The notes beneath the pieces were generated by a model, which was not told the origin of the DNA, did not search any database, and was given only the letters and a program-made list of their open reading frames with translations. DNA of 64,000 bases from NCBI RefSeq assembly GCF_002735705.1, contig NZ_PDZL01000014.1:62001-126000 (forward strand), given 5' to 3'. Every line of letters starts with the position of its first letter. The first letter of the stretch is position 1. This DNA comes from Janthinobacterium sp. BJB426. Its GTDB lineage: Bacteria > Pseudomonadota > Gammaproteobacteria > Burkholderiales > Burkholderiaceae_D. Of this stretch, positions 52,077 to 60,671 are shown piece after piece. Position numbers and translations under genes: made by a program.

Positions 52077-53344
52077 GCGCCAGCATCCCAAAAAAACTGG
52101 TGCGCAAGCCCCGTCCCACGCTCGACAGCGTGCTGCGGCGCGCCCACCTGAGCGTGTCGCTGATCGCCGTGCTGGCGGCCGGCCTGACCCTGACGGCCGT
52201 GGCGCTGCTGGCCCTGCGCGTGTATTCGGACCAGAACCTGCGCCTGGTGGCCCGCTCGATGAGCTATACGGTGGAGGCGGCCGTCGTCTTTGGCGACCCC
52301 ATGGCCGCCAGGGAAGCGCTGGCCCTGATCGGCGTCAATGAAGATATCGACCGGGCGCAGGTGAACGACAAGGCAGGCAAGGTGCTGGCCCGCTGGGAAC
52401 GGGGCGAACATGGCACGCGCTACTACATCGAACGCGCGCTGACGGGCTGGATGCTGCCCGATTCGCTGGTTTTCCCCATCACGCACGATGAACAGGCCAT
52501 CGGCAGCATCACCCTGGTGCCGCACAGCCGCAGCCTGCTGCCTTTCCTGCTCAGCGGCCTGTCCTGCCTGCTCGCTTGCCTGGTGCTCAGCCTGGCCGTC
52601 GCCGTGCGCCTGTCGCGCCGCATGGAAACGGAAATCACGTCCCCCCTGCGCCACCTGGCGGAAACGGCCCACCGCGTGCGGCGCGACCGCTCGTTCGAAC
52701 TGCGCGTGCCGCCGGCCAATATTGCTGAGTTGAACCAGATCAATGACGACTTCAACGCCCTGCTCGACGAACTGGAAGCATGGCAAAGCCATCTGCAAAA
52801 GGAAAACGCCTCGCTGTCGCACCGCGCCAACCACGACAGCCTGACGGGTCTGTCGAACCGCGCCTTCATGGAAGCGGAGCTGGAACGCGCCATCCTCGAA
52901 GCGCGGGTCGGCAATGGCAAGGTGGCCGTGCTGTTTCTCGACAGCGACCGTTTCAAATACATCAACGACACCTTCGGCCATGCCTCGGGCGACCGGGTGC
53001 TGGTGACGATCGCCGCGCGCATCAAGCAGCAATTGCGCGAGGGCGACCTGGTGGCGCGCCTGGGCGGCGACGAATTCGCCATCCTGCTCAAGCCGCTGCG
53101 CAACAGCAGCGATGCCATGCACATCGCCGACAACATCATCGCCGCCATGGCGCAAGCCATTGAACTGCCCACGGGCAACAGTATCGTCAGCTCGCTGACC
53201 ATCGGCGTGGCCGTCTTCCCCGATCACGCCATCGACGCCGTCTCGCTGGTGGGCGCGGCGGATGAAGCCATGTACCGCGCCAAGCAGGCGCAACGCGGCA
53301 CGCGCCAGGTGGCGCGCCTGCCGCAACCCCATATTCACCCCTGA
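52073..53344 (+). CDS. yfiN: YfiN/TpbB-type diguanylate cyclase
   Basis: A 423-residue inner-membrane cyclase. An N-terminal helix (~22-45), a periplasmic CHASE8-like sensor (~50-150) and a second helix (~155-180) are followed by HAMP (~180-240) and a GGDEF domain (~255-415). The active site is intact GGDEF with an REGD I-site five residues before it; LFLDSDRFKYINDTFGH is also complete. Repressed by YfiR and released when YfiB captures YfiR at the outer membrane. It raises c-di-GMP and biofilm. Confidence 0.92.
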   Translation: MSASIPKKLVRKPRPTLDSVLRRAHLSVSLIAVLAAGLTLTAVALLALRVYSDQNLRLVARSMSYTVEAAVVFGDPMAAREALALIGVNEDIDRAQVNDKAGKVLARWERGEHGTRYYIERALTGWMLPDSLVFPITHDEQAIGSITLVPHSRSLLPFLLSGLSCLLACLVLSLAVAVRLSRRMETEITSPLRHLAETAHRVRRDRSFELRVPPANIAELNQINDDFNALLDELEAWQSHLQKENASLSHRANHDSLTGLSNRAFMEAELERAILEARVGNGKVAVLFLDSDRFKYINDTFGHASGDRVLVTIAARIKQQLREGDLVARLGGDEFAILLKPLRNSSDAMHIADNIIAAMAQAIELPTGNSIVSSLTIGVAVFPDHAIDAVSLVGAADEAMYRAKQAQRGTRQVARLPQPHIHP

Positions 53345-53360
53345 ACCAAGGAGCAACACC

Positions 53361-53864
53361 ATGCAATTCATCTACACGCAATTACGCCGCGGCTTCCTCG
53401 GCTTGTTCATGCTGGGCCTGCTGGCCGCCTGCCAGAGCACGCCAGAGACCAAACCGCTGTTCAACGCCGAGCAAGTCGCCACCCTGAAGGAACAAGGCTT
53501 CAACCAGACCGATGAAGGCTGGGAACTGAGCTTTACCGACAAGCTGCTGTTCGAATTCGACGCCGCCAAGCTGATCCCGCCCAGCCGCGTCGCCATCCAG
53601 AAGATCAGCGCCGCCCTGCTGAAAGTGGGCATCACCCACATGCGCGTGGAAGGCCATACGGATAACGAAGGCACGGAAGCGTACAACAACAAGCTGTCGC
53701 TGGCGCGCGCCAACGTGGTGGCCGACGCCATGAGCGCATCGGGCATTCCGCGCGACAACATCACCGTCAAGGGCCTGGGCATGAGCAAGCCCGTGGCCTC
53801 GAACGCCAGCAAAACGGGCAAGGCAGAAAACCGCCGCGTCACCGTCATCGTTTCGGCGCCTTGA
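53361..53864 (+). CDS. yfiB: YfiB-type OmpA-domain lipoprotein
   Basis: A 167-residue lipoprotein: lipobox LLAACQ near residue 24, a linker, and a C-terminal OmpA peptidoglycan-binding domain (VEGHTDNEGTEAYNNKLSLARA near 110). AAGGAG precedes the ATG. In the YFI system this outer-membrane protein sequesters YfiR on envelope stress, freeing the cyclase. It is the third gene, 16 bp after yfiN, and its stop overlaps the gluconokinase start. Confidence 0.92.
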   Translation: MQFIYTQLRRGFLGLFMLGLLAACQSTPETKPLFNAEQVATLKEQGFNQTDEGWELSFTDKLLFEFDAAKLIPPSRVAIQKISAALLKVGITHMRVEGHTDNEGTEAYNNKLSLARANVVADAMSASGIPRDNITVKGLGMSKPVASNASKTGKAENRRVTVIVSAP

Positions 53865-54367
53865 GCCTGGGCGTGCCCGCCGTGCGCTGGGTCGTGATGG
53901 GCGTGTCCGGCTGCGGCAAGAGCGCCGTCGGCAGCCGGCTGGCGGAAGCCTTGCGCGTGCCCTACGTGGAAGGCGACGACGTACATCCCCCGGAAAACGT
54001 GGCCAAGATGGCGGCCGGCATCCCGCTCGACGATGCCGACCGGGCCGGCTGGCTGGCCGCCCTGCGCGAGCGCATCGCCACGGCCCGCGCGCAAGGCAGC
54101 GGCCTCGTCGTCTCCTGCTCGGCCCTGAAACGCGCCTACCGCGACGTGCTGCGCGCAGGCGACCCGGCCCTGCGCTTTGCCCACCTGGACGGCCCGCGCG
54201 CCGTGCTGGAAAGCCGTTTGCAGCGCCCTGGTCACTTCATGCCGCCCAGCCTGCTCGACAGCCAGCTGGCCACCCTGCAGCCCCTGCAGGCCGACGAAAC
54301 CGGCATCGTGCTCGACATCCGCCAGCCGCTGGCCGTGCTGGTGGAACAGATCCTGCAAGCGCCCTGA
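53861..54367 (+). CDS. gntK: Gluconokinase
   Basis: A 168-residue kinase that phosphorylates gluconate to 6-phosphogluconate. The P-loop reads MGVSGCGKSAVGS near residue 13, VEGDDVHPPENVAKMAAGIPL near 37, and SALKRAYRDVLR near 88, as in GntK. The start is a TTG overlapping the yfiB stop (TTGA), or GTG at 53873; both keep the P-loop. No gluconate permease or dehydratase is adjacent, and its coupling to yfiB looks accidental. Confidence 0.9.
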   Translation: MSLGVPAVRWVVMGVSGCGKSAVGSRLAEALRVPYVEGDDVHPPENVAKMAAGIPLDDADRAGWLAALRERIATARAQGSGLVVSCSALKRAYRDVLRAGDPALRFAHLDGPRAVLESRLQRPGHFMPPSLLDSQLATLQPLQADETGIVLDIRQPLAVLVEQILQAP

Positions 54368-54437
54368 CTGGCAGCCGCGCGGCTGGACAGCCCGCGCCCC
54401 CCTGTGTAGACTGGCGCGCACTTTCATGAGGGATTTT

Positions 54438-54755
54438 ATGAGCACACCAACGACAAAACCAGCACCAGGCCCTGAATTCTGGGAACGCGCCGACCAGGTC
54501 ATCGCCCTGGCCAATGAACAATGCATGCACAGCGGCGGCAATGAAGTGGCCACCTCGCTGCTGTACGCGGCGGCTCGCTTCAACGCCTTCCTCGTCGCCA
54601 GCAAGAGCAACGACGTGGCCAAGATGCAGGAAGAGAAGGAAGGCGCCGTGGCCTTCTTCACGGAACAGTACAAGCGCATGCTGACCGACAACTTCAACGA
54701 CTACATCACCAACTTCGACAAGTACACGCAACCGTCGTCGGCCCCCAAGGGTTGA
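54438..54755 (+). CDS. DUF3144-like small protein
   Basis: A 105-residue helical soluble protein with FWERADQVIALANEQ near residue 14, EVATSLLYAAARFNAFLVAS near 36 and MLTDNFNDYITNFDKY near the C-terminus. This pattern fits the DUF3144 family, which has no known role. GAGGG precedes the ATG. Its stop codon overlaps the start of the desaturase gene, so the two are probably co-expressed. Confidence 0.8.
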   Translation: MSTPTTKPAPGPEFWERADQVIALANEQCMHSGGNEVATSLLYAAARFNAFLVASKSNDVAKMQEEKEGAVAFFTEQYKRMLTDNFNDYITNFDKYTQPSSAPKG

Positions 54756-55669
54756 TAATCGCAGCCAGCCTGGACAGCCACCGCGCCCGCGCCACACATG
54801 CGCACAGCGTGCTGGACGGCACAGTGCGCTACGCGCCTTGGCCATCGCTGTGGCTGACGGCCATGCTGGCCGGCGCCGTGACGGGCGCCCTGTGCTTTTT
54901 CAGCTGGACCGGCCTGCTGTTGTTTGCGGCCGGTACGGCCATCGTCCTGCTGTTCGGCCATTCGCTGGGCAGCCACCGCAAGCTGATCCACGACAGCTTT
55001 GCATGCCCAAAATGGCTGGAATACCTGCTCGTGTACCTGGGCGTGCTCGTGGGCCTGAGCGGCCCGCTGGGCCTGCTGCGCCAGCATGAACTGCGCGACT
55101 ATGCCCAGCGCCTGCCCGACTGCCACCCCTATTTGCGCCACGGCGCCGGCGTCTGGCGCGATGCGTGGTGGCAACTGCATTGCCGTCTGGACCTCGACCA
55201 CCCGCCGCACATCGCCATCGAGCCGCGCATCGCGCACGATCGCTTTTACCTTTTTCTGGAAAAAACCTGGATGCTGCAGCAACTGCCGTGGGCCGTGCTG
55301 TTCTACGTCTGGGGCGGCTGGGGCCTGGTTTGCTGGGGCGTCTGCGCGCGGGTCAGCGCCGGCGTGCTCGGTCACTGGCTGATCGGCTACTTCGCCCACA
55401 ACCATGGGCAAATGCACTTTCATGTCGACGGCGCCGCCGTGCAAGGCAGGAATATCCGCCTGACCTCGCTGCTGACCATGGGCGAATGCTGGCACAACAA
55501 CCATCACGCGTATCCGGGTTCAGCCAGGCTGGGCCTGCTGCCGGGCGAATGGGACCCGGGCTGGTGGATGCTGCTGCTGTTGCGGCGCCTGGGCCTCGTC
55601 TCCGGCCTGCGCCTGCCGCAAGACCTGGCGCCGCGGCCGGAACTGCGCGAAACGGCAGACCGCAGATAG
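54752..55669 (+). CDS. Fatty-acid desaturase-type membrane enzyme
   Basis: A 305-residue membrane di-iron desaturase. Histidine boxes: HSLGSHRKLIHD near residue 72, and HNHGQMHFH near 213 with HNNHHAYPGSARLG near 249. Three or four membrane helices flank them. The enzyme probably desaturates acyl-CoA or lipid-bound chains. The TTG start at 54752 overlaps the previous stop; GTG at 54809 is an alternative, and neither has a strong ribosome-binding site. Confidence 0.87.
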   Translation: MIIAASLDSHRARATHAHSVLDGTVRYAPWPSLWLTAMLAGAVTGALCFFSWTGLLLFAAGTAIVLLFGHSLGSHRKLIHDSFACPKWLEYLLVYLGVLVGLSGPLGLLRQHELRDYAQRLPDCHPYLRHGAGVWRDAWWQLHCRLDLDHPPHIAIEPRIAHDRFYLFLEKTWMLQQLPWAVLFYVWGGWGLVCWGVCARVSAGVLGHWLIGYFAHNHGQMHFHVDGAAVQGRNIRLTSLLTMGECWHNNHHAYPGSARLGLLPGEWDPGWWMLLLLRRLGLVSGLRLPQDLAPRPELRETADRR

Positions 55670-55672
55670 TTA

Positions 55673-55701
55673 TTGACCAATCGTTCACCAATGCATATAG
55701 T
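55673..55701 (+). promoter_or_regulatory. Promoter of the short TetR gene with direct repeats
   Basis: TTGACC (55673-55678) and TATAGT (55696-55701) have a perfect 17-bp spacer. ACCAAT occurs twice 11 bp apart (55676 and 55687) within the spacer, a likely repressor site for the TetR protein encoded 50 bp downstream. Confidence 0.6.
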
Positions 55702-55751
55702 GGTAACAGAAACGGGCATCCCGCCCCGCCAGACACCTTACCTCCTGCCCC

Positions 55752-56147
55752 ATGGCCAGACCACGCAACTTTGACGAAGCGACCGTCACCAGCCAGGCTG
55801 CCGCCGTCTTTGGCAGCCTGGGCTACAACGCCGCGTCGATCGATGACCTGGTCAAGGCTACGGGTTTGCTGCGCGGCAGCCTGTACAAGGCTTTCGGCTC
55901 CAAGCGCCATCTGTTTGAGCGCGTGCTGACACAGGCACTGCAGCCTGGCTGGCCGGCGCGGGAAGAAGCGGTCGATTTGCTGATCATCGCCCTGAAGGAA
56001 CTGGCGCCCTCTGACGCCGCCATCACGGCGCTGTGCCGTGCCGCCGTGCTGGACACGGGCGCCGATACGTCCCGCCTGCTGGGCGAACGCCTGTTAAGCC
56101 ATCTGGATCAACCACCGAAGGAGACACCATGCCCAGCCTCGAATTGA
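55752..56147 (+). CDS. Short TetR/AcrR-family regulator
   Basis: A 131-residue protein with a normal TetR helix-turn-helix (residues ~7-55; GYNAASIDDLV, LYKAFGSKRHLF) but a C-terminal part only ~75 residues long, against ~130-150 in most family members. The frame is clean to its stop, which overlaps the next gene by 19 bp. It may be a shortened ligand domain or a natural small regulator. The strong promoter upstream carries repeats likely bound by it. Confidence 0.85.
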   Translation: MARPRNFDEATVTSQAAAVFGSLGYNAASIDDLVKATGLLRGSLYKAFGSKRHLFERVLTQALQPGWPAREEAVDLLIIALKELAPSDAAITALCRAAVLDTGADTSRLLGERLLSHLDQPPKETPCPASN

Positions 56148-56488
56148 ACGACGATGCACTGACCATCCGCCTGGCCCTGTGGGAAAAGCTGGCATCCTTC
56201 CACGGCAACCTGTGCATTCCCCTGCGGCATGTGCGTGGCGCCACCGACGATGACGGTTTCCGCGGCGCGGCCCTGGGCTTGCGCGCACCGGGCACCAACT
56301 TGCCGGGAGTCATTTCGGCGGGTACTTACCACAAGGGCGGCGACCGCCAGTTCGTCTTCATGACGCGCGGCATGCAGCCACTGGTCATCGAATTGCAAGG
56401 CGAAAAATGGGCGCGCCTGGTACTGGGCGTGCCTGATGCGCGCGCCATGGCGGCGCGCATCAATGCGCTGGCCACGGCGCCAGCCTGA
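56129..56488 (+). CDS. Conserved PH-like-domain protein of unknown function
   Basis: A 119-residue soluble protein, mostly beta strand with a C-terminal helix, resembling bacterial PH-like proteins: LELNDDALTIRL, then CIPLRHVRGATDD, LGLRAPGTNLPGVISAGTY and DARAMAARINALA. From memory, similar proteins are frequent in actinobacteria, so transfer is possible. GAAGGAGA precedes the ATG. It overlaps the TetR gene by 19 bp and is probably its regulated partner. Confidence 0.75.
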   Translation: MPSLELNDDALTIRLALWEKLASFHGNLCIPLRHVRGATDDDGFRGAALGLRAPGTNLPGVISAGTYHKGGDRQFVFMTRGMQPLVIELQGEKWARLVLGVPDARAMAARINALATAPA

Positions 56489-56492
56489 CGCA

Positions 56493-57032
56493 TCAACCCG
56501 GTTCGCCCACCAGGTAGTTGTTCTTCACGCGCACATAATGCTCGGCTGAATAGCGCAGGTAGGCGATCTCGGCGTCCGTCAGTGCGCGCACCTTGGCGGC
56601 GGGGCGGCCCACGTACAGGTGGCCGCTTTCCAGCACCTTGCCCGGCGACACCAGGCTGCCCGCGCCCAGCATCACGTGTTTTTCCACCACCACGTCATCC
56701 ATGACGATGCTGCCCATGCCGATCAGGCACTCGTCGCCGATCGTGCAGCCATGCAAGATCACGGAGTGGCCGATGGTCACGTACTTGCCGATGGTCAAGG
56801 GTGAACCGTCGGGCTTGGCCGCGTTCTTGTGCGACACATGGCCCATGGAAAAGTCCTGGATGTTGCTGCCTTCGCCGATGACGATGCGGTTGACGTCGCC
56901 GCGCAGCACGCTGTTGCACCAGATGGAACAGTCATCGCCGATCTGCACATCGCCAATCACTTGCGCCGTGTCATGCAGGTAGACGCGCTCGCCCAGGACG
57001 GGACGGGTATTCAGGTAGAAACTGACTGGCAT
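56493..57032 (-). CDS. Gamma-carbonic anhydrase-like hexapeptide-repeat protein
   Basis: A 179-residue left-handed beta-helix protein of the gamma-carbonic anhydrase/YrdA group. Hexapeptide repeats start at VIGDVQIGDDCSIWCNSVLRGDV. The zinc histidines fit MGHVSHKN near residue 75 and IGHSVILHG near 96. ATG 57032 fits homologues better than 57050. Activity as a CO2 hydratase is not certain; many YrdA-type members are uncharacterised. Confidence 0.9.
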   Translation of the reverse strand: MPVSFYLNTRPVLGERVYLHDTAQVIGDVQIGDDCSIWCNSVLRGDVNRIVIGEGSNIQDFSMGHVSHKNAAKPDGSPLTIGKYVTIGHSVILHGCTIGDECLIGMGSIVMDDVVVEKHVMLGAGSLVSPGKVLESGHLYVGRPAAKVRALTDAEIAYLRYSAEHYVRVKNNYLVGEPG

Positions 57033-57075
57033 CGCTTTCTCGCTTTTCATTAATAGTGAAAGTAAACAACAAGAT

Positions 57076-57807
57076 TCACACCCAGCCGGCGGCCAGCGCA
57101 AAAATCGCCAGGCCATGGGCCAGGGACGCGCCCAGCAAGCCGGCACGGCAATATACCAGCCCCGCCACCACGCCTTCGATCACGGTGAACACGAGGATGG
57201 GCGCGCCCACCTGCGTGACGGTGGTGGCAAGAAACGCGTGGCACAGGCCAAACAGCAGGCCCGACACCAGCGCCGCGCGCCAGGCCGGCAGCCAGGCGCG
57301 CAATTGCTGCTGCAGCAAGCCGCGAAACAGCAATTCCTCATAACAGTTGGCCGCCAGCGCAAAGCCCAGCAGCAAGGGCAGCGCGGATGGCGCGACGGGC
57401 GCCAGCGAGGGCAAATCAAACAGGACTTTCAAGCCCGTCGCCAGCGCGACGATCAGGCAAGCGCCCGCCACGCCCAGCAGCACGGACAGGGCCGGGCGCA
57501 TGCCCAGCCAGCGGATCTGGCGGCGCGCCTCGCTTTCCAGCCAGCAAGTACTTGCCACCAGCCCCAGCGACATGGCGCCCAGCGCCAGCAAGACCAGCGG
57601 CGGCGCCGTGAAGCGCAAGCCGCCCGCCGCCACTTGCCAATAGCCGTGCGCCGTCATCGCATCGCGCGCCAGCACGAAAAACAGCATGTGCACGAGCACG
57701 CGCAGCAGCGGGACCGTCCGTGGAATGGCCAGCAGCAAGGCGGCGCAGACGAGGAAGGCGGGCGTGATCGCCAGCAGATACTGCGTCAGGGAAGTCAGGT
57801 CGGCCAT
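57076..57807 (-). CDS. CPBP-family intramembrane metalloprotease
   Basis: A 243-residue membrane protein with about seven transmembrane helices. It has the CPBP signature NCYEELLFRG near residue 155 (EExxxR) and the second metal-ligand site GLCHAFLATT near 189 (FxxxH-like). CPBP proteins are related to Rce1 and act in protein processing or bacteriocin self-immunity. No bacteriocin gene is adjacent. Confidence 0.88.
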   Translation of the reverse strand: MADLTSLTQYLLAITPAFLVCAALLLAIPRTVPLLRVLVHMLFFVLARDAMTAHGYWQVAAGGLRFTAPPLVLLALGAMSLGLVASTCWLESEARRQIRWLGMRPALSVLLGVAGACLIVALATGLKVLFDLPSLAPVAPSALPLLLGFALAANCYEELLFRGLLQQQLRAWLPAWRAALVSGLLFGLCHAFLATTVTQVGAPILVFTVIEGVVAGLVYCRAGLLGASLAHGLAIFALAAGWV

Positions 57808-57892
57808 CGCTCACATCGGGGAAAGTACGGTGCCAACGGGCACGGGCGCAGCAATTGTATGCGGCGGCGGGCAACATGGGCAACCTGTCTTG

Positions 57893-59098
57893 CTATGCCG
57901 CCTTGCGCCAGCCATGCATCAGCCCATGCGCCGCCAACCCGGCCGCCAGCCCCCACAGGGCGCCGCCCACGCCCAGCAGGGTCACGTTCGCGGCCGTCGC
58001 CAGGAAGGTGATCAGCGCCGTTTCGCGCATGCGCACCTCCGCCATGGCCTGCGCCAGGCTGTTGCCGATGGCGCCCAGCAGGGCCAGGCCTGCCAGCGCC
58101 GTGATGAAGGGGCGCGGCAAGACCATGAACAGGGTGGCCAGGGTGACACCGAAGATACCCACCAGGATGTACAGCACGCCGCACGCCAGCCCCGCGACAT
58201 AGCGCTTCGACGGGTCCGCATGCGCATCCTTGCCCGTGCAGATGGCGGCCGTGATGGCAGCCACGTTGAACGCATGCGCACCGAACGGCGCCATGAGCAG
58301 CGAACCGAGTCCCGTCACCGTCAAAATCGGATTGGCGCTGACCTGGTAACCGTCATTGCGCAGCACCAGCATGCCGGGCATGTATTGCCCCGTCAGGGTG
58401 ATCAAGAACAGGGGCAACGCCACGCCCAGCAGGGACGCCACGGAAAAGCGCGGCATCTCGAACACGGGCGCAGCCAGGGCCAGCTCGATACCTTGCGCAT
58501 CGATGCGCCCCTGCGCCAGCAGTAGGGCCAGGCCGATCAGCATGATGCCCACCACGGCAAAGCGTGCCGTGAAACGGCGCAGCACGGCGTACGACAGCAG
58601 CAATACCGCCACCAGCACGGGATCGGCGCTGGCGCCGCCGAATGCATTCACGCCAAACTGCAGCAGGATACCGGCCAGCAAGCCGGCGGCGATGCCGCCA
58701 GGAATCAGCCGCACCAGGCGCTCGAAGGCGCCGGACATGCCCAGCAGAATGAAGGCGATGGCGGACACCATGTAGGCGCCGATCACCTCGGCATACGGCG
58801 TATGCGGCATGACGGTGGCCAGGAAGGCCACGCCGGGCGTGGACCAGGCAGTGATGATGGGCGCGCGGGAGCGGTAGCTGAGCCAGATGCCCGTCACGCC
58901 CACGCCGATGCTCAGCGACCAGACCCAGGACGCCGTCTGCGCGGCGCTCAGCTGGGCCAGCTGGGCCGCCTGGAATACCAGCACGAAGGTGCCGCCATAG
59001 TTGACGAGGACGGAAATGAAGGCCGCCATGGCGGGGGAAGCCAGGTCGCGCCAGCGCGCCCTGGCGGCCATGGCGGCGGTTGTTGTGGTTGTTGTCAT
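57893..59098 (-). CDS. benE: BenE-family benzoate/H+ symporter
   Basis: A 401-residue transporter with about twelve helices. It has the BenE pattern FISVLVNYGGTFVLVFQAAQL near the N-terminus, ITAWSTPGVAFLAT near residue 80 and PFGAHAFNVAAITAAICTG near 270, with TGLGSLL before it. The family imports benzoate or related aromatics by proton symport. Benzoate-degradation genes are not in the window. It lies downstream of a MocR-type regulator on the same strand. Confidence 0.9.
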   Translation of the reverse strand: MTTTTTTAAMAARARWRDLASPAMAAFISVLVNYGGTFVLVFQAAQLAQLSAAQTASWVWSLSIGVGVTGIWLSYRSRAPIITAWSTPGVAFLATVMPHTPYAEVIGAYMVSAIAFILLGMSGAFERLVRLIPGGIAAGLLAGILLQFGVNAFGGASADPVLVAVLLLSYAVLRRFTARFAVVGIMLIGLALLLAQGRIDAQGIELALAAPVFEMPRFSVASLLGVALPLFLITLTGQYMPGMLVLRNDGYQVSANPILTVTGLGSLLMAPFGAHAFNVAAITAAICTGKDAHADPSKRYVAGLACGVLYILVGIFGVTLATLFMVLPRPFITALAGLALLGAIGNSLAQAMAEVRMRETALITFLATAANVTLLGVGGALWGLAAGLAAHGLMHGWRKAA

Positions 59099-59142
59099 GT
59101 ATATGCCTCTGCCATTGAAAGGGAGCATATTAATGGCCACAT

Positions 59143-59160
59143 GGACTGCTCAAGCAGGCC
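59143..59160. promoter_or_regulatory. Candidate operator upstream of benE
   Basis: GGACTGCTCAAGCAGGCC is an 18-bp near-palindrome. On the minus strand three TGGYC motifs (TGGTCTG, TGGCCTG, TGGCCAT) recur at 22-23-bp spacing across it, the kind of direct repeat bound by MocR regulators. It lies about 50 bp upstream of benE. Confidence 0.35.
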
Positions 59161-59195
59161 AATTCAAGAACATACAACAGACCACTTTGACAGCA

Positions 59196-60671
59196 TTAAC
59201 CGAGTGCGCGGGCCAGGCGGACGATGCCGCTGTCGATCTCGTGCGGGGTCAAGGCCGCAAAGCCCAGCAGCCAGCCTCCCCGCTCTGGCGGCGTCGCATA
59301 CAGCCGGCTCAGGCCCGGCAGCACGATGCCCGCCTGGGCCGCCAGGCGCAGCGTCTCCAGCTCGTCCCTGCCTTCATGCAGCAGACACGGCATCTGCAAG
59401 CCGCCCGGCGGCAGCTGCGCCGTGACCACGTGCGGCAAGTGCCGCAGCACGGCCTGCGCCATCGCATCGCGGCGCACGGCGTAGACCTTGCGCATGGCGC
59501 GCACATGGGCCGCGAAATGGCCATCGGCGATGAAACGGGCCAGTGTCAATTGATCGAGTTGCGGCGTATGGCCATCGACAATGCTGCGTGCGTACGTCAT
59601 CGGTTTCACCAGCGCGGGCGGCAGCACCATGTAGCCAAGGCGCAGCCCCGGATACAGCGATTTGGCGAAGGTGCCCAGGTAAATCGTGCGCTGCCGCGTG
59701 TCGAGCCCCTGCACGCACGCCGTCGGCCAACCCGCATAGTGGAACTGGCTGTCGTAATCGTCCTCGATGATCCAGCCCTGGCGTTCGGCCGCCCAGGCGG
59801 TCAGGGCCAGGCGGCGCTCGAGCGCCAGGGTGGCGCCCGTCGGGTATTGATGCGACGGCGTGACATACACCGTGTTCGCGCCGCTGCGATCCGCCCGCAG
59901 GTGCTCGATGGACAAGCCATCCGCATCGACGGGCACGGGCACGATTCGTAATTGCGCCATCTCGAACGCCTTGCGCGCGCCGAAATAGCCGGGGTCTTCC
60001 ATCAGGATGGGGCCATGCGCGTCGGCCAGCACCTGCGCACACAGGTACAGGGCCTGGCGCGTGCTGCTCAGCACCAGCACCTGATCGGCCGTGGCACGCG
60101 CGCCCCGCTCCAGGTTGACATAGTCGGCGATGGCCTGGCGCAATGGCTCGGCGCCTTGCGGGTCGCCGTGCAGCAGTACGCCGGCCTGGTGTTCGCCGGC
60201 CGCCTGGCGCCGCAAGCGCTCCCACACGTCGAGCGGAAAGGCCCGCGTTTCCGGCAAGCCCGTGGCGAAGGCCTTGACGCTTTGCTGATCAAGCACGCCG
60301 CCGCTGGCGAGAATCTGCGCGCCGCGCACGCTGAGGGCCACCGGCTGCACGGACAAGGCCGGCAGCGCCGTCGCAGGCTTGCCCAGCAAGCTCGCGCCTA
60401 TGGTCGGCGACACAAAACTGCCCGATCCCGCTTGCCGCCGCAGATAGCCATCGAGGCGCAGCTGCGCATACGCCATTTCCACCGTATCGCGCGACACGCC
60501 CAGCGACTGCGCCAGCGCCCGCGTGGCCGGCAAGCGCAGGCCGGGCGCCAGCACGCCGTCGAGTATCAGCTGGCGCAGTGCGCGCTGCACCCGCACGCGC
60601 AAGTCGAGCGCCGCCAGTTCGGGCGCGGCGATGCGCATTTTCAGGGTGTCGAGTTCGAACTGCGGTGTCAT
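59196..60671 (-). CDS. MocR/PdxR-type transcriptional regulator (GntR-aminotransferase fusion)
   Basis: A 491-residue regulator. The N-terminal GntR winged helix (residues ~20-85; GLRLPATRALAQSLGVSRDTV) is joined to an aminotransferase-fold domain (~115-490) with the PLP Lys in FAKSLYPGLRLGY near residue 330. ATG 60671 overlaps the upstream gene's stop by 4 bp, so the two are co-translated. The benE gene 97 bp downstream is the likely target or operon partner. PdxR itself controls PLP synthesis, but no pdx genes are here. Confidence 0.9.
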   Translation of the reverse strand: MTPQFELDTLKMRIAAPELAALDLRVRVQRALRQLILDGVLAPGLRLPATRALAQSLGVSRDTVEMAYAQLRLDGYLRRQAGSGSFVSPTIGASLLGKPATALPALSVQPVALSVRGAQILASGGVLDQQSVKAFATGLPETRAFPLDVWERLRRQAAGEHQAGVLLHGDPQGAEPLRQAIADYVNLERGARATADQVLVLSSTRQALYLCAQVLADAHGPILMEDPGYFGARKAFEMAQLRIVPVPVDADGLSIEHLRADRSGANTVYVTPSHQYPTGATLALERRLALTAWAAERQGWIIEDDYDSQFHYAGWPTACVQGLDTRQRTIYLGTFAKSLYPGLRLGYMVLPPALVKPMTYARSIVDGHTPQLDQLTLARFIADGHFAAHVRAMRKVYAVRRDAMAQAVLRHLPHVVTAQLPPGGLQMPCLLHEGRDELETLRLAAQAGIVLPGLSRLYATPPERGGWLLGFAALTPHEIDSGIVRLARALG

